From NCBI RefSeq assembly GCF_000378985.1, contig NZ_KB905370.1, positions 5,516,799 to 5,580,798 of the forward strand: a stretch of DNA of 64,000 nucleotides, written 5' to 3'. The notes beneath the pieces are model-generated. The model did not search any database and was not told the DNA's origin. It worked only from the letters and a program-made list of their open reading frames with translations. Each line of letters starts with the position of its first letter. Position 1 is the stretch's first letter. Positions 8,304 through 16,908 of this stretch are shown here, piece after piece. The translations under genes were made by a program, and so were the position numbers. The stretch comes from Ensifer sp. BR816 (GTDB lineage Bacteria; Pseudomonadota; Alphaproteobacteria; Rhizobiales; Rhizobiaceae).

Positions 8304-9521
8304 ATGGCTCGAAATAGACTGAAAAAGGGGATTCTGGCGGCGGTTGCCGGAATGCTCGTCGCATCGGCTGCGCAGGCTGGGGGGCTCGAACGCAGCGGTT
8401 ACAATATCGATCTCTTGTTCGATCCATCGGACTATGCGGCGGAAGCGACGGCGACGTATGTCAGTCCGCAACGTGATCTCAAGAACGTAACGGACATCAA
8501 TGCTGCGAACGGCATCGGCTCCAACGGAATAGGCGGCGGCAGCACGAGCGTTCGGGATACGGAAGACTATTGGGCGCCCCGTGTGGGCGTAAAGGCTGGC
8601 TTGGGTGACAGTATTGACTGTATGGCGGACTACTCCCAGCCTTGGGGCGCCCACACCAATCCGGGTAAGAACTGGATGGGTGCAAACGACAATATCGAGA
8701 CCAAGGTCGAGAGCGACAACTACGCGGCCACCTGCTCCTACAAATGGGATATGGGGCCGGGCTTCGTCCGTCTGATCGGCGGCGCGTTCTACCAGGAGGT
8801 CGGTGGTTTCAAGGAACGCCTTGTTGCGCCCGATTTTGCCGTGCCGGGCAACGGCATCGGCCGTCTCGACCTGGAGGGCTCCGGCTGGGGCTGGCGCACC
8901 GGTGTCGCCTATGAAATCCCGGAATACGCGATGCGCGCGAGCCTCGTCTATAACAGCGCCGTCGACCTGGATGACCTTTCTGGATCGATCGACCTGAGGC
9001 AACTCGGGCTGACAAAGTACGACGTCTCCGGTTCCGCTTCGATGCCGGATTCGCTGGAACTCAAGGTGCAGTCCGGTATCGCTCCTGGATGGCTGGCGTT
9101 CGGTTCTGTCAAGTGGACCGATTGGAGCCAGTTGCAGGTCCTCAATTTCTGCCCCGCGACGGTGACGCTGGCTACGCCGTGCACCAGCCTTGATCTGTTG
9201 TATCGCGACGGGTGGACCGTAACTGGCGGCATCGGTCACAAGTTCAACGATCAATGGAGCGGCGCGGTCAGCTTGGCCTGGGACCGCGGTACAAGCACCG
9301 GCATCGGTACGCAGACAGATACCTGGACGCTCGGTACGGCCGTTTCCTACAGCCCGACGCAGAACATCGAGCTTCGGCTTGCCGGTATCGTGGGCATCAT
9401 GACCAGCGGCGAGTCCGGTCCGACGACCTACCAGGGACAGGTCTATGGCGACGAAGTTACCTATGACTTCGACAACGACTTCGTCGGCGCAATTTCCACA
9501 TCGCTAAAAGTCAGGTTCTGA
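8304..9521 (+). CDS. FadL/OmpP1-family outer-membrane transport protein
   Basis: A 405-aa protein with a clear signal peptide (about residues 1-25, ending AAQA before GGLERSGYN) and the FadL/OmpP1/TodX pattern. This comprises an early LFDPSDYA segment, alternating amphipathic strands, and a terminal strand ending SLKVRF. FadL relatives are 14-stranded barrels that import long-chain fatty acids or other hydrophobic compounds. The substrate here is not determined by sequence. The start ATG 8304 sits 4 bases after GGGGAGGAGC; longer in-frame starts from 8229 lack this. It is monocistronic, with its own upstream palindromes and a strong terminator. Confidence 0.86.
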   Translation: MARNRLKKGILAAVAGMLVASAAQAGGLERSGYNIDLLFDPSDYAAEATATYVSPQRDLKNVTDINAANGIGSNGIGGGSTSVRDTEDYWAPRVGVKAGLGDSIDCMADYSQPWGAHTNPGKNWMGANDNIETKVESDNYAATCSYKWDMGPGFVRLIGGAFYQEVGGFKERLVAPDFAVPGNGIGRLDLEGSGWGWRTGVAYEIPEYAMRASLVYNSAVDLDDLSGSIDLRQLGLTKYDVSGSASMPDSLELKVQSGIAPGWLAFGSVKWTDWSQLQVLNFCPATVTLATPCTSLDLLYRDGWTVTGGIGHKFNDQWSGAVSLAWDRGTSTGIGTQTDTWTLGTAVSYSPTQNIELRLAGIVGIMTSGESGPTTYQGQVYGDEVTYDFDNDFVGAISTSLKVRF

Positions 9522-9541
9522 TCTCCATCGATCAGCGTCTC

Positions 9542-9569
9542 AAGGCCCGGTTCTGCCGGGCCTTTTTTT
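9542..9569 (+). terminator. Rho-independent terminator after the FadL-like gene
   Basis: A perfect 9-bp stem AAGGCCCGG (9542-9550) and CCGGGCCTT (9556-9564) with a 5-base loop runs into seven T residues, 20 bp past the stop codon. Confidence 0.95.
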
Positions 9570-9943
9570 GCCTGGGCGAGGCATCCGGGCCCTTGCTTAT
9601 AAGCAAGTGCGAATGTGACGATTCAGCAACACATTTATTACTATGCTTTGCTAGTATCCGGCTCGTGTCGAGTATGTCCATTTCCCGCCACAAAATGGGA
9701 GCAGCGATAATAGCGACAAACGTGCGAGTGCTGTGTTTGCGTTTGAGGTGAACTGAGTTTGTGTGCCGCCATGACATCCCTTAGCAACTGGCGATTGGCG
9801 CCTGGTCGGGCCGACATCGATCACGGCGGAACTGATGCGCGCGGCACGGCGTTGCTGCGAGGGAATGCTCGAACGACACAGGGCATGGTCGGTAGTGGTG
9901 GTTGGTTCGGCGTAGCCGGCTGGAACGGAAGAAACTGATTGTG
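9570..9943. other. Noncoding upstream region of exoR, with a 16-bp palindrome
   Basis: This 374-bp interval separates the FadL-like terminator from exoR. It contains the perfect palindrome CTTGCTTATAAGCAAG at 9592-9607, 337 bp before the exoR start. No protein-coding pattern is seen on either strand. It presumably carries the exoR promoter, but no convincing -35/-10 pair was identified. Confidence 0.5.
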
Positions 9944-10747
9944 ATGCGCGCGGGAGAATACAAGTCGCTTAGGGTGGCGGTACTGGGCATGTCCCTGGCG
10001 GTTGGCGCCACCACTGCCGGGCCGGCGCGCGCCTTTGATCCCACCGCGGGCGTGACGAAGGAATCGGGCCCCTTCGCGCTCTTCAAGTTCGGGTTCTCCG
10101 CCTACAAGAACGGCCGAAAGGACGAGGCGGTCGAGGCCTATCGCTACGCTGCCGAAAAGGGCCATACGGGATCGCGCTGGGCGCTCGCCAATATGTACGC
10201 CTATGGCGACGGGGTCGCCGAGAACGATCTCGAGGCGTTCAAGATCTATAGCGAAATTGCCCAGCAGGGCGTCGAGCCCGGTTCGGAGGATACCGGCTAT
10301 TTCGTCAACGCGCTGATCGCGCTTGCCGGCTACTACCGCCGCGGCATTCCGGACAGCCCTGTGGCGGCGGACCTGCCGCAGGCGCGTCAGCTGTATTTTC
10401 AGGCGGCTTCGACCTTCGGCATCGCCGAGGCGCAGTTCCAGTTGGCGCGAATGCTGCTTTCGGGCGAGGGCGGCTCGGTCAATGTCCAGCAGGCCAAAAA
10501 ATGGCTGAACCGGGCGCGCAAGAACGGCCATGCCGGGGCCATGGGCGTCTTTGGAAACGTCATTTTCCAGGAGGGTCAGACGGTGCGCGGGCTCGCCTAT
10601 ATGACCGCAGCGCTCGACCAGTGTTCGCCGAAGGACCGGCCATGGCTCCAGTCCATGCAGGAACAGGCCTTCTCCCTCGCGAGCGAGGACGATCGCCGCG
10701 TCGCAATCACCATGGCGCAGAACATGCACCCGCAGGCCGACGAGTGA
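9944..10747 (+). CDS. exoR: ExoR, periplasmic Sel1-repeat regulator of exopolysaccharide and motility
   Basis: A 267-aa protein with a signal peptide (about residues 1-30, cleavage after ARA before FDPTAG) and tandem Sel1-like helical repeats through most of the mature part (for example EAYRYAAEKGHTGSRWALANMYAYGDGV and AEAQFQLARMLLSGEGG). Its length and sequence match Sinorhizobium ExoR. That protein binds the ExoS sensor in the periplasm and keeps the ExoS-ChvI two-component system off, restraining succinoglycan synthesis and permitting motility. The start ATG 9944 begins MRAGEYKSLR. It converges with xthA on the opposite strand. Confidence 0.95.
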   Translation: MRAGEYKSLRVAVLGMSLAVGATTAGPARAFDPTAGVTKESGPFALFKFGFSAYKNGRKDEAVEAYRYAAEKGHTGSRWALANMYAYGDGVAENDLEAFKIYSEIAQQGVEPGSEDTGYFVNALIALAGYYRRGIPDSPVAADLPQARQLYFQAASTFGIAEAQFQLARMLLSGEGGSVNVQQAKKWLNRARKNGHAGAMGVFGNVIFQEGQTVRGLAYMTAALDQCSPKDRPWLQSMQEQAFSLASEDDRRVAITMAQNMHPQADE

Positions 10748-10774
10748 TCCTGCCGAACCGGTGCTTGTGACTCC

Positions 10775-11560
<786 letters not shown>

Positions 11561-11753
11561 CCGCATCTGCCTTTCTTTTGTGGTCTCGCGTTGGCGCCGA
11601 GTCGTTTTAGCGGCTGAGGTTTCTTTTGACAAATCTCGGGCGGCAGGACGCAACAGCCGCTAAGAAGGCCCATTTCGTTGGGCGTTCGCTGGAAGAAATG
11701 CAGCCGCTGGTGGCGGAATTGATTCCTCATTCGGTCCGTCTATAGTCCCGCCC

Positions 11754-13217
11754 ATGATCGCGTTCATCGAGAATTATTGGCCGCATTTCCTGGCGCTCCT
11801 GTCCTTCGCGCTGGGCGTGCCGGCGATCATCCATGCGGCCATGACGAAGGACGATGTCCGCGCCGCCGCCGGCTGGGTCGGCGTCGTCCTCCTTTCGCCG
11901 GTGATCGGGGCTGTGATCTATGCGGTCGCCGGCATCAACCGCATTCGCCGCTCCTCGATCGGCTTGCAGCGCTCGCTGCTGCGCACGAGCGGTCCGGACC
12001 CGTTTCTCGGTTCCGATGTCACGGACGAGAACGTTGCGGTCCGCTTCGGACAGCGATTCGCGGCGATGAAGATCCTTGGCGACCGGGTGTCGCGCTTTTC
12101 GATGTCGACCGGCAATCACATCGCCATGCTGGAGGGCGGCGACGAGGTATATGGTGCGATGCTCGAGGCGATTGCCGGCGCAAGCCGCAGCATCCTCTTC
12201 GAAAGCTATATCTTCGATCGCGATCAGATCGGGCTTCGCTTTGCCGATGCGTTGATCGCCGCGGTCAAGCGCGGCGTCAGCGTCCGGGTCCTGATCGACG
12301 CGGTTGGGGCTCGCTATTCCGTGCCGAGCATCGTCAGCTATCTGCAGGAAGGAGGGGTCACGACCGCGGTCTTCAACGGCAACATCATCATGGGCCTCAG
12401 GCTGCCCTACGCCAATCTGCGCACGCACCGAAAGATCGTCGTCGTTGACGGCGCAGTGGCCTTTACCGGCGGCATGAACATCCGTGCGGGCTTCGCGACC
12501 GAGATCGCAGGCACTGCCGCTTCGTTCGATACTCATTTTCGCGTGACCGGACCGATCGTCGCCGACATATTCCAGGTGGGGGCGGAAGACTGGCAGTTCT
12601 CGAGCGGCGAGTTGCTGGCGGGCGAAGCCTGGCGGCTGGCCGATATCGAGGAGCGCGGCGATGCGCCCTCGGTGCTGATGCGAGCGGTTCCCTCGGGGCC
12701 CGACAGCACGAATGAAACCAACCACAAGATGCTGATGGGGGCCTTCTCGATCGCGCGCCGACACATCCGGGTGATGTCGCCCTATTTCCTCCCGGACAGG
12801 GAATTGATCAGCGCGCTGGTGACGGCGGCACGGAGAGGCGTCGAAGTCGACATCATCGTGCCGGCGGTCAACAACCTCACCCTTGTGGACCGCGCAATGA
12901 CAGCGCAATTCGATCAGGTGCTGGAAGGCCATTGCCGCGTGTGGCGTGCGAAAGGAAGCTTCAACCACTCCAAGCTGATCGTCGTCGACGGTCTTTGGTC
13001 CTATGTCGGATCGAGCAATCTCGATCCGCGCTCGCTCCGCCTCAATTTCGAATTCGATCTGGAGGTTCTCGACGACGCCCTTGCGCAGGCGATCAGCGAA
13101 AAGATCTGCACGGTCCGCGGGACGGCCGCCGAGGTGACGCTGGCGAGCCTCGAGGCGGAGCCCTTGCTCAACCGTCTGGCGAATCGCCTGCTTTGGCTCG
13201 GTTCGCCCTATCTTTAG
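11754..13217 (+). CDS. cls: Cardiolipin synthase (phospholipase D superfamily)
   Basis: A 487-aa membrane-bound bacterial cardiolipin synthase that condenses two phosphatidylglycerols. Two hydrophobic segments lie in the first 65 residues (WPHFLALLSFALGVPAIIH and AAGWVGVVLLSPVIGAVIYAV). Two HKD catalytic motifs follow: HRKIVVVDG near residue 225 and NHSKLIVVDG near residue 404, each with downstream GG/GSSNLD features. The ATG at 11754 directly precedes the first membrane helix. It stands alone between xthA and erpA, both on the other strand. Confidence 0.93.
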   Translation: MIAFIENYWPHFLALLSFALGVPAIIHAAMTKDDVRAAAGWVGVVLLSPVIGAVIYAVAGINRIRRSSIGLQRSLLRTSGPDPFLGSDVTDENVAVRFGQRFAAMKILGDRVSRFSMSTGNHIAMLEGGDEVYGAMLEAIAGASRSILFESYIFDRDQIGLRFADALIAAVKRGVSVRVLIDAVGARYSVPSIVSYLQEGGVTTAVFNGNIIMGLRLPYANLRTHRKIVVVDGAVAFTGGMNIRAGFATEIAGTAASFDTHFRVTGPIVADIFQVGAEDWQFSSGELLAGEAWRLADIEERGDAPSVLMRAVPSGPDSTNETNHKMLMGAFSIARRHIRVMSPYFLPDRELISALVTAARRGVEVDIIVPAVNNLTLVDRAMTAQFDQVLEGHCRVWRAKGSFNHSKLIVVDGLWSYVGSSNLDPRSLRLNFEFDLEVLDDALAQAISEKICTVRGTAAEVTLASLEAEPLLNRLANRLLWLGSPYL

Positions 13218-13240
13218 AGATGGATGAAGCGTGAGGTCGT

Positions 13241-13573
13241 CTAGACCGAGAAGCTTGTTCCGCAGCCGCAACTTGCAACGGCATTCGGATTCTTGATCTG
13301 AAAGGATTGGCCGAGCAGGTTGTCGACGAAGTCGATTTCCGAGCCGCCCATATAGACCAGCGAGAGGCTGTCGATCAGCACTTTGGCATTGCCCTTTTCG
13401 AGCACGAGATCGTCATCGTTCTCCGTGTCCACCAGATCGAACTTGTAGGAGAATCCGGAGCAGCCGCCGCCTTCGACAGAGACACGCATCGCGGTCTTGT
13501 CGTGCTCGGTCTGAAGGATGGTGGCGATGCGCCGGGCGGCCGCATCCGAAAGGGTCACTGTTTCTTGCATCAT
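13241..13573 (-). CDS. erpA: Iron-sulfur cluster insertion protein (ErpA/IscA, HesB family)
   Basis: A 110-aa A-type carrier that delivers Fe-S clusters to apoproteins. The three cluster-ligating cysteines are present: one in [14 protein letters not shown] and two in the C-terminal SCGCGTSF. I chose the start [10 protein letters not shown] (13573, or the next Met at 13570) because AGGAGG lies six bases upstream and homology begins there; a longer frame reaches 13705. It is divergent from dgt, a pairing common in rhizobia. SufA/IscA would be an alternative name, but no suf or isc genes adjoin. Confidence 0.9.
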   Translation of the reverse strand: MMQETVTLSDAAARRIATILQTEHDKTAMRVSVEGGGCSGFSYKFDLVDTENDDDLVLEKGNAKVLIDSLSLVYMGGSEIDFVDNLLGQSFQIKNPNAVASCGCGTSFSV

Positions 13574-13766
13574 GTCTGGCCTCCTGCCGGGGTCAAGAAC
13601 CGGAGAGATTCGTGTGCGTCCTGACGTTACAATTGCTGGGCTTGAGAAGCGAATCTCGGGTTTCCCATTGATTTCAGCGGTCATTCCCTCGTCGCTTTCT
13701 TGCAACGCATACTATAGGTATGAAGGCTTGAATGTCCCGTCAATGGGACGGCATCGCAGGTGTGAA

Positions 13767-14984
13767 ATGGCTTTCGACAGACAGGCCCTGGGCTTCGGTT
13801 ATGGTGAGCACGCAGCTTTTGCGTCCAATCCCGCGGCGACGCGCGGCAGGCTCTATGCCGAAGCCTCCAGCCCGACGCGTTCCGACTTTCAGCGCGACCG
13901 CGACCGCATCGTCCATACGACCGCGTTCCGTCGCCTGAAGCACAAGACGCAGGTGTTCATTGCCGCCGACGGCGACCACTACCGCACCCGGCTCACGCAC
14001 ACGATCGAAGTCGCGCAGATCGCGCGCGCCCTGGCACGGGCGTTGAAGCTTGACGAGGATCTGGCCGAGGGGGTGGCGCTCGTCCACGACTTCGGCCACA
14101 CGCCATTCGGACATACCGGCGAAGATGCGCTGCACGACGTGCTGAAGCCCTATGGCGGCTTCGACCACAATGCCCAGTCGCTGCGGATCGTCACAAAGCT
14201 CGAACGCCGCTACGCGGAATTCGACGGCTTGAATCTCACCTGGGAGAGTCTCGAGGGCCTGGTCAAGCACAACGGGCCGCTGATGACGCCGGAAGGCGAG
14301 GGCACCCGAGGCCCGGTGCCGCAGCCGATTCTGGACTACTGTGCCGTCCACGATCTCGAACTGGCGAGTTTCGCGAGCCTCGAAGCCCAGGTCGCCGCGA
14401 TCTCCGACGATATCGCCTATAACACCCATGACATCGACGACGGCTTGCGTGCCGGCTACCTCACTTTCGAGATGCTTGAGGAGGTTCCGTTCCTGGGCCG
14501 CTTGATGCGCGAGGTGCACGACCGCTACCCGGGCCTCGAACGCAGTCGCTTCACCCATGAGATCATGCGGCGCCAGATCACCGCGATGGTCGAGGACGTC
14601 ATCGGCGTCGCCCAGACGGGTCTGCGCGAGGTTCGCCCCGACAGTGCGAGCGATGTGCGCAAGGCCGGCAGGGTCATCGCGACCTTCTCCGAGGCGATGA
14701 GCGAGACCGACCGGCAGATCAAGAACCTGTTGATGACGCGTATCTATCGTCACCCGGAGGTCATGCGCGTGCGCCAGGCAGCGGCCTCGATCGTCACCGA
14801 CCTCTACCGCGCGTTCATGGCCGACCCGCTCTTGATGAAGGAGCATTACTGGATCGACCAGATCGCCGGGATGGCCGAGCCGGCAAGAGCGCGTCATGTG
14901 GGAGACTATCTCGCCGGGATGACCGATACCTTCGCGATCAGCGTGCACCGGCGTTTGTTTGACCACACGCCGGATTTGCGGTAG
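13767..14984 (+). CDS. dgt: Deoxyguanosinetriphosphate triphosphohydrolase-like protein (HD domain)
   Basis: A 405-aa dGTPase-family protein that hydrolyses dNTP to deoxynucleoside and triphosphate. The HD-domain metal ligands are visible in [15 protein letters not shown] and [15 protein letters not shown], with a further Asp in [17 protein letters not shown]. The N-terminal [20 protein letters not shown] is characteristic of the family. The start ATG 13767 ([18 protein letters not shown]) is chosen on homology; the frame is open upstream to 13518. A terminator follows, then argS. Confidence 0.93.
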   Translation: MAFDRQALGFGYGEHAAFASNPAATRGRLYAEASSPTRSDFQRDRDRIVHTTAFRRLKHKTQVFIAADGDHYRTRLTHTIEVAQIARALARALKLDEDLAEGVALVHDFGHTPFGHTGEDALHDVLKPYGGFDHNAQSLRIVTKLERRYAEFDGLNLTWESLEGLVKHNGPLMTPEGEGTRGPVPQPILDYCAVHDLELASFASLEAQVAAISDDIAYNTHDIDDGLRAGYLTFEMLEEVPFLGRLMREVHDRYPGLERSRFTHEIMRRQITAMVEDVIGVAQTGLREVRPDSASDVRKAGRVIATFSEAMSETDRQIKNLLMTRIYRHPEVMRVRQAAASIVTDLYRAFMADPLLMKEHYWIDQIAGMAEPARARHVGDYLAGMTDTFAISVHRRLFDHTPDLR

Positions 14985-14997
14985 TGACGCGCCGCGC

Positions 14998-15036
14998 GGA
15001 GGCTGCAGGTTCCCCACGGGACCCGGCCTCCTTTTA
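14998..15036 (+). terminator. Terminator after dgt
   Basis: GGAGGC (14998-15003) pairs with GCCTCC (15026-15031) around an inner stem GGTTCCC/GGGACCC with one mismatch, followed by TTTTA. Confidence 0.75.
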
Positions 15037-15084
15037 TAGTTTTGCGCCATTCTCCAGTTGGACTGGAAAGAGCGGATGGATCAG

Positions 15085-16845
15085 ATGAACCTTTTCACAG
15101 ACTTCGAATCAAGAATTAAAAACATTCTGGAATCACTTGATATCGTTCGTGAAAAGCGATCCGACATTGACTTTGGGCGCGTTAACATAGAGCCGCCGCG
15201 CGATGCGAGCCACGGCGACGTCGCGACCAATGCAGCAATGGTTCTCGCCAAATCGCTGGGCACCAACCCGCGCGCCCTGGCCGACCTCATCGTCGAGAGG
15301 CTGCGCCAGGATCCCGAAGTGGCGGACGTCTCCGTCGCCGGCCCGGGGTTCATCAATGTCAAGCTGTCGGTCTCCTATTGGCAGAAGCTCCTCTCGACGA
15401 TGGTGCGGGCAGGAACGGATTTCGGACGCAGCACCGTTGGCGCCGGGCGGAAGGTGAACGTCGAATATGTATCGGCGAATCCGACGGGTCCGATGCATGT
15501 CGGCCATTGCCGTGGCGCCGTTGTCGGCGACGCTCTGGCCAATCTGCTGGCCTTCGCCGGCTATGACGTTGCCAAGGAGTACTACATCAACGACGCGGGG
15601 TCGCAGATCGACGTGCTCGCCCGCTCGGCATTCCTGCGCTACCGGCAGGCGCTCGGCGAGGAAATCGGCGAAATCCCGGCCGGGCTTTATCCCGGTGATT
15701 ACCTGGTGCCCGTCGGCGAGGCACTTGCCGACGAATTCGGCACGAGCCTGCGGATCATGCCGGAAGACCGGTGGATGCCACTCGTCAAGGAACGCGTCAT
15801 CGACGCGATGATGGCGATGATCCGCGAAGATCTGGCCGCGCTCAACGTCAATCACGATGTCTTCTTCTCCGAACGGATGCTGCACGACAATGGCGCGGCG
15901 CGGATTCGCACGGCGATCAACGACCTGACCTTCAAAGGGCATGTCTACATAGGCACGCTGCCGCCGCCGAAGGGGCAACTGCCGGAAGATTGGGAGGACC
16001 GCGAACAGACGCTCTTCCGTTCGACCGAGGTGGGCGACGACATCGACAGGCCGCTCATCAAGTCGGATGGCAGCTATACTTACTTCGCTGCCGACGTCGC
16101 CTATTTCAAGGACAAGTTCGACCGTGGCTTCCATGAGATGATCTACGTGCTCGGCGCCGACCACGGCGGCTACGTGAAGCGCCTGGAGGCGCTGGCGCGG
16201 GCAATATCCGAAGGGACGGCGAAGCTGACGGTGCTGCTGTGCCAGCTCGTCAAGCTCTACCGGAACGGCGAACCGGTGAAGATGTCGAAGCGCTCGGGCG
16301 ACTTCGTGACGCTACGCGACGTGGTCGACGAGGTCGGTCGCGATCCGGTCCGGTTCATGATGCTCTACCGGAAGAATTCGGAGCCGCTCGACTTCGACTT
16401 TGCTAAGGTGACGGAACAGTCGAAGGACAATCCGGTCTTTTACGTACAGTATGCGCATGCGCGTTGCTGCTCGGTATTTCGCCAGGCGAAAGAAGCGTTT
16501 CCTGATCTTGATTTGTCTTCGATCGATCTTGCCGGCGCTGTGATCGGGGCAATCGTCGATCCTGCCGAGCTGCAGCTCGTTGCCAAGCTCGCAGAATATC
16601 CGCGCGTCATCGAGGCTGCAGCACTCTCGCAGGAACCTCACCGGATCGCTTTTTACCTCTATGATCTTGCTGCGGCCTTCCACGCACTCTGGAACAAAGG
16701 TAAAGAAAATCCAGAATTACGTTTTGTTAACGATAAGAACAGAGAATTGAGCATTGCCAGACTCGGGCTGGTGCATGCTGTCGCCTCGGTATTGAGGTCG
16801 GGTTTGTCCGTTACGGGCACCTCGGCGCCGGAAGAGATGCGGTAA
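15085..16845 (+). CDS. argS: Arginyl-tRNA synthetase
   Basis: A 586-aa class I synthetase charging tRNA-Arg. It has the N-terminal additional domain, the HIGH-type motif in [17 protein letters not shown] (about residues 130-146), the KMSKR-type motif [14 protein letters not shown] near residue 399, and a C-terminal DALR anticodon-binding domain ending near [11 protein letters not shown] chose the start [12 protein letters not shown] at 15085 on family agreement; an in-frame ATG at 15076 has a nearby GGAAAGAG and is an alternative. The SPOR protein gene follows 63 bp downstream. Confidence 0.97.
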   Translation: MNLFTDFESRIKNILESLDIVREKRSDIDFGRVNIEPPRDASHGDVATNAAMVLAKSLGTNPRALADLIVERLRQDPEVADVSVAGPGFINVKLSVSYWQKLLSTMVRAGTDFGRSTVGAGRKVNVEYVSANPTGPMHVGHCRGAVVGDALANLLAFAGYDVAKEYYINDAGSQIDVLARSAFLRYRQALGEEIGEIPAGLYPGDYLVPVGEALADEFGTSLRIMPEDRWMPLVKERVIDAMMAMIREDLAALNVNHDVFFSERMLHDNGAARIRTAINDLTFKGHVYIGTLPPPKGQLPEDWEDREQTLFRSTEVGDDIDRPLIKSDGSYTYFAADVAYFKDKFDRGFHEMIYVLGADHGGYVKRLEALARAISEGTAKLTVLLCQLVKLYRNGEPVKMSKRSGDFVTLRDVVDEVGRDPVRFMMLYRKNSEPLDFDFAKVTEQSKDNPVFYVQYAHARCCSVFRQAKEAFPDLDLSSIDLAGAVIGAIVDPAELQLVAKLAEYPRVIEAAALSQEPHRIAFYLYDLAAAFHALWNKGKENPELRFVNDKNRELSIARLGLVHAVASVLRSGLSVTGTSAPEEMR

Positions 16846-16908
16846 GTAGTGTCACCATTTCCCCACAATGCGCTGGCAATTCAACGCAGGCAGTTGTGAG
16901 TGGAAACT

